Assembly: GCA_001179505.1 (NCBI GenBank)
Contig: CDMY01000640.1
Span: 4,790-32,496 of the forward strand
Source: Vitrella brassicaformis
Lineage: Eukaryota; Sar; Vitrellaceae
Length of the DNA stretch: 27,707 nucleotides
Reading direction: 5' to 3'
Shown: positions 22,544 to 27,707 of the stretch, in pieces
Layout: each line of letters starts with the position of its first letter
Numbering within the stretch: position 1 is the stretch's first letter
Translations under genes and position numbers: made by a program
Notes under the pieces: model-generated
Seen by the model: only the letters and a program-made list of their open reading frames with translations
Database searches by the model: none
What the model was told of the DNA's origin: nothing

Positions 22544-22706
22544 TGTGTGTGAATCCATCCATGCGTATGTGTAGTGTTGGCGGTATGAAGATGTAATGAA
22601 GTATGGCGGTCTGGCCGAGTGTCGCAAGAGAGGGCGGGTCTCGACAAAGGGGCGGGACTATGTGGTGCAAACCGCTGACATTTTAGAGTTCAAAACCAAA
22701 CGATAG
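20545..22706 (+). CDS. ychF: YchF/OLA1-type ATPase with N-terminal leader
   Basis: P-loop nucleotidase of the Obg-related YchF/OLA1 family, which binds ribosomes and usually prefers ATP. Exons: 20545-20687, 20754-20796, 20956-21085, 21154-21217, 21298-21358, 21441-21481, 21549-21618, 21697-21873, 21948-22145, 22219-22279, 22340-22434, 22575-22706; about 404 aa. Walker A is GYPNVGKST, split by intron 1; switch regions are YPFCTIDPN and [17 protein letters not shown]. The TGS domain at the C-terminus includes [24 protein letters not shown] and [20 protein letters not shown] is closer to bacterial YchF than to cytosolic OLA1. About 42 Arg/Ser-rich residues precede the G domain, resembling an organelle leader. 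The usual NxxE specificity motif reads NVDAE, with Glu one place late. The exon 2/3 junction is uncertain. Confidence 0.88.
22497..22551. repeat. (CT)n(GT)n microsatellite in a YchF intron
   Basis: About 30 nt of CT repeats run directly into about 24 nt of GT repeats, inside the intron 22435-22574. The tract lies just upstream of the acceptor and could serve as the polypyrimidine region. Confidence 0.9.
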
Positions 22707-23062
22707 AGATGGACAGACAGACGGCCAGGCAACCACAAATGACTGAATGGCTCACCGGCCGACCACAGAGCAGCGCCAAATGAAATGCCTGCAGAGGGCC
22801 GACTTGAGGCAAAACCAATCAGCGCTCTTTACATCCGCAACCCACCAGTGAATGTGGCGAGACATGTGCCGTGCGGCGTTTCGCTCTCGTTTCCTGCTGC
22901 CATCGGTGTGCTCACGAGGACGTTTCAGCTGCCCGAGAGACGGACCGTCCCTTTCGGAGTCCCGATTTCACGTGAGACATTACTCAAAGCACGCTTGACA
23001 CCGACATTGATCAGATCATCACGTTGATCAATCCATTCATCAATCAGTCAGTCAGTCGACTC
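22707..23062. other. Intergenic sequence downstream of the YchF gene
   Basis: This is the 3' flank of the YchF gene. It contains one 80-codon open frame without family resemblance or splice support, and short TGATCA/TCAATC repeats near 23010-23055. I see no gene or RNA here. Confidence 0.4.
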
Positions 23063-24095
23063 ATGACACAAGAACGCTCTGCATGCACTTGTCGTAGAAA
23101 ACACCTCGCTCCCTGCAATGCATTGCAATGCAGTCCACCAGTGAAGCACTCCCAGCATCCTTCCCCGCAGCCCGACCTGCCTCAGTCTGGTGAGCTGATT
23201 GACTCATTCACTCATCACTCCCCATCGCCGCACGATTGCCCCGTTTCCGCGCATCTGCTGGCCATGGTGGTCCCGTGCAGCGGACGGTCAGCCGATCTTG
23301 GGTGCGTTGCCGGACACCCAGCCGTCGTCACCACCGCCGGCCGAAGCGTTGCACCCGGAGCTGCCTTCTATTTCTTCGGGAAAGAGCGAAACAGATCTTC
23401 GGTCGACTTCGTTGCCGCCGTTCCCCTTCTCACTCCGGCTATTCCCTCGCCCCACCCCCTCAGCATCATGATTCAAGCGGCAGAAGACGTCGCCATGCGC
23501 CTGGACAGACCCCACACAAAACACATCCGATGGCTGAGTGGCTCTCATCCTTCGTACCTGCATGAGTTGTGCTCACTGTGGCCCTCTTCCTCTGCCCCAT
23601 ACCAACGACATCACCTCGGGGGAGCCAATATGCTGATTCGGTGGCAGCCAGCTGCAGGATCCTTCCCTCAGCAATGATCATGAGTCAGCCATCCGCGGCT
23701 TTGCGGCACTGGCAGCAGCATCGTCAGCCAGGACGCTTCTGGCTTCTTCTCGGCATCATCGTGGCGTCATCTTGTCATCACCTTCCCCACCAGCTGTCCA
23801 TCCACTCGGGAGGGGGGCGAAGGGAGAAGTCGCGCATGTGGCCCCGACGTCTTGGAATCTGGGACCCAAATGCTCCGTGCGGCTGAAGGGGCCGCATGGA
23901 GGCATAGGGGATGGTGCTGAAGCCTTCGGCCGTCGGGCTGGTCATTCCTGCGAAGATAAGGGCAACGTCGGCAGCTTCAGCGACTGTGCACTGTCTATGG
24001 ACACGCCAAACTGCTTGTGGCGGCTCCTCTTCTGCTGCGTCGTGGCTGCTCCTCACCCTCGTCGCCTCAGGCTGCTCCAGCGGGACGGATGAGAG
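23063..24095 (+). CDS. Unresolved hypothetical multi-exon gene
   Basis: Tentative. A plus-strand model joins 23063-23189, 23281-23399, about 23464-23550 and about 23648-24095 through intron-like segments ending in pyrimidine-rich acceptors, and the frame stays open. The first junction (TCTG|GTGAGC to GTGCAG|CGGACG) is the most convincing. The product would be Pro/Ser/Ala-rich, with phrases such as LPDTQPSSPPPAEALHPELP and KGPHGGIGDGAEAFGRRAG. No family is recognised. The opposite strand also carries open frames (for example 24125-23778 and 23563-23288) that look equally protein-like, so even the strand is not secure. It might also be an upstream part of the NIPA-like gene. Confidence 0.3.
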
Positions 24096-24185
24096 GGGGC
24101 CCCCCACACGCGCGCCATTCCCCACGTCACGTTACCGCAGCGGCAGGTGCCTCACTCGCTGTGTTCTTGCTCTGTGTGTGTGCAG

Positions 24186-24393
24186 GGAGTGGCTGAATCC
24201 GTCGTTCGTCGGCGGCTTTTTCTTTGACGTTCATCTTATCTGCGAGCTTCTTTGACGTGCGAGCTGCGCGCCAGGAATCATCATCTGGCGGCCGCTTGAG
24301 TCCCCGCTATCAACAGCATCAACGGCTTGCCAGATTCGACGCGACCGTCTCCCTGTTTGAGAATCTCTCTGACGAGATCTTTTGTCGAGAGAG
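24186..24393 (+). other. Probable 5' untranslated exon of the NIPA-like gene
   Basis: A strong acceptor (GTGTGTGTGCAG|GG) opens this block and a donor (GAGAG|GTACGCC) closes it. The next acceptor is TTTGTAG at 24470-24476. Frames joinable to the NIPA-like exon carry stops, and the block contains no ATG at all, so the first AUG of a transcript starting here would be 24489. Confidence 0.5.
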
Positions 24394-24488
24394 GTACGCC
24401 GTCCGTGATGCAGCTTCAGGGCCTGTTCATCGATGCACGTCAGTGGGCTTCCTTGCTGCTCTGCTCTTGTTTGTAGGGATTGGGAGGA

Positions 24489-26575
24489 ATGGATTTCCGA
24501 AGCGTCAGCTGGCTCCTCGTGGTGTGGTTGGCTATTACAGGAGGTCAGTGGTGGTTCTGGCAGCAGCAGAATCAGGCCGTCCAAACAGCCACAGCAGCAG
24601 TGCTGACGGCGGGCGGTGGAGCCCTCGGCTGCGTAGGCGTGCAGATCAAAAAGACGGACTCGCCCTTCGGGAACGTTTGGTGGGGCGGCCAGTGCATCCA
24701 GGTGTCGGGAGGCTTCCTTCATGGAATTGCTTAATACCTGGCGCCGGCGTCAACACTGGCGCCCGTCGGAGCCACATCTGTCATCTTCTCTGCGATCGTC
24801 GGCCGCGTGAGCCAAGAGACGAAAGGCAAACAGGAATGTACGTTTCTGTTTGGAACCGTTAGCTTTATGGCGAGCCCTGCCACGGTCGAGAGTGGGTCTC
24901 GACTATCGTGGTGTCCGGAGGGGTTGGTATAGCTATGTGGTATGTGGCGCGTCCGACCAAGGCACACGAAGCAGGAGAGGTAGGTCGACAGTTGATTGCC
25001 TCGCTCGTCATCGATTTGCTTTGCTGTCTGCGCCGTTTCAGGCTGGCGATCCCATCGAGAGTGTCTTCATTTGCGAGTGGCAATGGGGCTGGAACTACGG
25101 CAGTTTCATGACGTTTTGGGCCGTCAATGCAGCTTGTATTTCTGTGTACATATTGCTTCGTGAGGTCTTTCTACCCAGGTACATATTCACGTCCATCCAT
25201 CCATCTCCCGCCAGGCAGGCAGGCAGGCAGGCAGGAAGGCAGGCAGGCAGGCAGGTGGCTGTGTGTGTGGTTTGTGCACTTATCTTTGTTCCCTTGTCTG
25301 CTGTAGGACGGCCGCACCGCCAGCGCCCCATCAGCCGCAGGAACTCGAAGAGAATTCACCGCCACAGAGGTCAGCGGCTCTTCTGCGACTTCTCACCCAC
25401 CACCGCCTTGCTGTCTATGTGTGTACAGCAGTGAGACAAAGCTGTTGCTTGAGGGAGAAAGTGAGCGCCCCTCTAAAGGAGAAGCATCCTCCTCTGGGTC
25501 GCCGGACGAAGAGCCGCCAGCGCATCAGGGCGGAAACGGGGGAAGCATCCCTCCCGATTTGGGTGAGTGACGAATGGCTGAATGTGCCGCGAAAGGCTCA
25601 CCCATCCATCCACTGCTGCCCTTTGTCTTGTTTGCATTGTCAGGCGCTGCGTATGGATATCTCGGGGGGCTCGTCGCTGCACAGCTGCCGCTAGAAATGA
25701 AACAGTTCGGCCCAAGTGGCTTTCGCCAGCAAGGTCAGCCTGTGTAGGACACACACGCGCCGTACCTGTGTGTGGGATGTACAGAACGGCTTCATTGCCC
25801 TCATCGAGAAGCCCTTCTGCAACGTCAGCGGCGGCTGTGTGTGTTGGTGGCTCATCGGTCAGACCTCCGTGTCGGCGCTGGCGATGGTCTTCCTCATCAT
25901 CCTACAGGCAGGCACAATGGAAGCAGACACCCCAGCACGGGTCAGAAACCTGCCTTTGTTGCGGCACGCAGGAGGTCATCCTTTACGTGGCTTTGAATCT
26001 AAAGCAGGCGAAATCAGCGGCCTTCATGCCCACCTTCTACGTGGCGCAGTGCCTGTTCTCTCTCCTAGGAGGTACACACGCGACATGCGCACACAGACGG
26101 ATACACAGCAAACATTGTGTGCAGGTTTTGCAAAGTTCCACGAAAACCAGCACTTCAGCAAGGAGGAGATCCACGACTTCCTCTACGGTATTGTGAATAT
26201 ACACGAAGGCCTTTGCATTGCTCTTTATGTTGCGCTTCTGTTGCCGTGTAGGCCTCGGTATTGTGCTGCTGGGATGCTTCATCCTGAGCATGACATGGAT
26301 AGACAAGTAAGCCAACAAAAGCAATATACAGGCGATCATTTGCTGTGCCTTTTACGATGCATGTTGGGTATGTTCGACCGATCATCGTGCGCTGCTACCT
26401 TGACCTTGAAGGGTAGGCAAGGCGACACAATAAGAGCTGCTCTCCTAGTGCTCAATGAAGTCTGTGTGCTATGCTTTGTGTGTGCAGCAAATTGCGAGGT
26501 GCTGCAGATGCCTATGAGCGAAGGCCGTATGCCCACTACTCTGCTTCATGGCTGATTGATTGGTGGCTGGTTTAA
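24489..26575 (+). CDS. NIPA-like (DUF803) membrane transporter, interrupted by in-frame TAA
   Basis: Resembles the NIPA magnesium-transporter family of the drug/metabolite superfamily. Exons: 24489-24806, 24863-24979, 25042-25178, 25307-25369, 25429-25562, 25644-25741, 25785-25907, 25972-26071, 26125-26187, 26252-26306, 26488-26575 (432 codons including stop). About nine hydrophobic segments are visible. The core YLAPASTLAPVGATSVIFSA matches the conserved F-A-P-A-x-L-V-x-P-L-G-A-L-S-V of NIPA. A Pro/Glu/Ser-rich loop (about 190-260) precedes GAAYGYLGGL. Codon 82 (24732-24734) is TAA, between GGFLHGIA and YLAPAS, in the middle of a conserved helix. All other exons stay in frame, so this may be a recent pseudogene, an assembly error or a recoded stop. 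The intron at 25908 begins with GC. The last exon is optional (see findings). A signal-like hydrophobic start (MDFRSVSWLLVVWLAITGG) is present. Confidence 0.7.
25212..25255. repeat. (CAGG)n tetranucleotide repeat in an intron
   Basis: About eleven CAGG units with one AAGG interruption, inside the intron 25179-25306 of the NIPA-like gene. Every unit carries an AG, and some give CAGGCAG acceptor-like strings, ahead of the true acceptor at 25306. Confidence 0.9.
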
Positions 26576-27707
26576 GTTTCTTCTCTTGTCTTCTCTGCGG
26601 TCAGTGTGGTGTGTCTGCCGTCTCTCTGACTGAGTGAGTGTCTGCGTGCATGTGTGTCGGAGGAGGCGACTTTTGTAGGTGTGGCACCCTTAGGTGCTTA
26701 GGTGTCTGTCTGTCTGTTGGTGTACATACATACATACACACGGGAGGGAGGGAGGGAGCCAGCGGTCAAGCAATCGGCGGTGAGTGACTGTTTGATTGAC
26801 CGACTGAGTGGCTATGGGCTGTGAGGCTGGCGATGTGTACATCATGACTCTGTATGGTGTGTGGTGCGTGCCTTGGTGTCGTGGCTTCCCTCTGTCTGAG
26901 TGTCTGAGTGTCTCTGTGTGTGTGTGCGTCCCGCAGTGCTGATACACATCCATCCATACACACCCAGTGGATACACACACACACACACACGAGGCGGGGC
27001 GGGGGAGGGAGGGATGAAAGTGACAACACATGAGGTGAGGTCAGTGGTGTGGTGCGGTGTGTCCCGTCCATCGATCTCTGCTCGTCCGGCCATCTGCCCG
27101 ACCGACTGACTGACAAACACATTGGCCATGAATATGTATGTCCGTTTGTGGCTCACATATATATGCGATCATCATATGTACGTAAGTCTGTACTGTTCTG
27201 TACGTACAAATATATACATATGTATACATTTGTGTGTGGTAATCGATCGTACGCGTACGTCTTCTCGTCCCGGGCCCTCTCTCTGCCTGTCTGTCATGTG
27301 TTCGTATTTGCTGCCTTCCCGGGTGTGACAGACATGATTGACCGACCATGAGGGTCGGCGGCGGGCACACAGACAGTACGTGTGTGGTCGCTCTCTGTGT
27401 GTCAGCTGATTGAACGGACGGTGTACACGTGTGTGGATGGGTGTGTGCGTGTGTGTGCTGCTTCTGTGAGTGTGTGCACTTCTGCGTGAGATGGTGGCTG
27501 CAAAGAGTGTGGCCTCATGCTACCGTCTCTTTCGATTCATCATCAATTGTCTTTCATCGTCATCAAGTCCAGCCAGCGATGCGTAAAATGATACATTGAT
27601 GCATAGCACAAGCCGCATTTAAACGTCCACTGATACATCTCTTGGCATGAACGTTTGCTTGAAACACTCGCCTCTCTCGTTATCGCCGCGTCTGTACCGA
27701 GAAATGG
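26576..27707. other. Non-coding right flank
   Basis: 1.1 kb without a recognisable gene. It holds GTCT, ACAT, GGGA, GT and CA microsatellites (notably 26741-26757 and 26973-26991) and an AT-rich palindrome cluster at 27177-27259. The sequence becomes less repetitive after 27530, and the window ends at GAAATGG; the ATG at 27704 could be the start of another plus-strand gene, but nothing beyond it is visible. Confidence 0.5.
27177..27259. repeat. Cluster of palindromes in an AT-rich patch
   Basis: TGTACGTA (27177-27184) pairs with TACGTACA (27201-27208) across 16 nt. TATACATATGTATA (27213-27226) and CGTACGCGTACG (27248-27259) are perfect palindromes. The patch is much richer in A+T than the rest of the window. 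Confidence 0.75.

Noticed and set aside
25644-25785. Apparent frameshift between two NIPA-like exons if the donor CAAG|GTCAGC at 25734 is used
   Set aside because: Using the donor CCT|GTGTAG at 25742 gives a 43-nt intron and restores frame (FRQQGQP-NGFIALIEK), so no lesion needs to be assumed.
26690-27370. Open frames across the right-hand microsatellites on both strands
   Set aside because: They consist of Thr/His/Cys/Val repeats from simple sequence and show no splice-supported continuity or family pattern.
1-27707. CRISPR array, transposon or viral element
   Set aside because: The repeats are short microsatellites without spacers; no transposase, reverse transcriptase, integrase or viral motif was seen.

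Overview
This is a nuclear segment of a protist with a GC-rich genome and compact, intron-dense genes. Nearly every gene is cut by short introns (mostly 50-130 nt) with GT...AG ends and TG/CA/GACA-rich interiors, and reading frames close exactly across many junctions. AP2-type DNA-binding domains, a PIH1 protein (axonemal dynein or R2TP assembly) and a bacterial-type YchF with a targeting-like leader fit a flagellated, plastid-derived alveolate. The style resembles a chromerid such as Vitrella. That placement is inference from gene style and content, not from a search.

Layout. (1) 122-2247, minus: eight-exon gene for a protein with four AP2-like domains arranged as two pairs. (2) 2604-4042, plus: four-exon SLC25 mitochondrial carrier, head-to-head with (1). 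(3) 4931-6639, minus: two-exon PIH1 protein. (4) 7117-20274, minus: a 13.2-kb, 22-exon gene whose frame closes to 3,734 codons plus stop. Its ends resemble ZFYVE26/spastizin, but no FYVE finger is visible. (5) 20545-22706, plus: twelve-exon YchF/OLA1-type ATPase sharing a 270-bp divergent promoter with (4). (6) 23063-24095: unresolved region with open frames on both strands. (7) 24489-26575, plus: eleven-exon NIPA-like (DUF803) membrane protein whose frame is interrupted by one in-frame TAA. (8) 26576-27707: no gene recognised; AT-rich palindromes and microsatellites.

The genes do not form a pathway. The carrier and YchF point to organelles, PIH1 to flagellar or chaperone assembly, the spastizin-like and NIPA-like proteins to endomembranes, and the AP2 protein to transcription. 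No tRNA, rRNA, CRISPR, transposon or viral gene was found. The observations most worth following up are the in-frame UAA in the NIPA-like gene, the FYVE-less giant spastizin homologue, the paired AP2 architecture with a tandem exon duplication in the same gene, the leader and odd splice junction of YchF, and promoter palindromes at 6715-6744 and 20285-20332. I saw nothing that amounts to a wholly new system.
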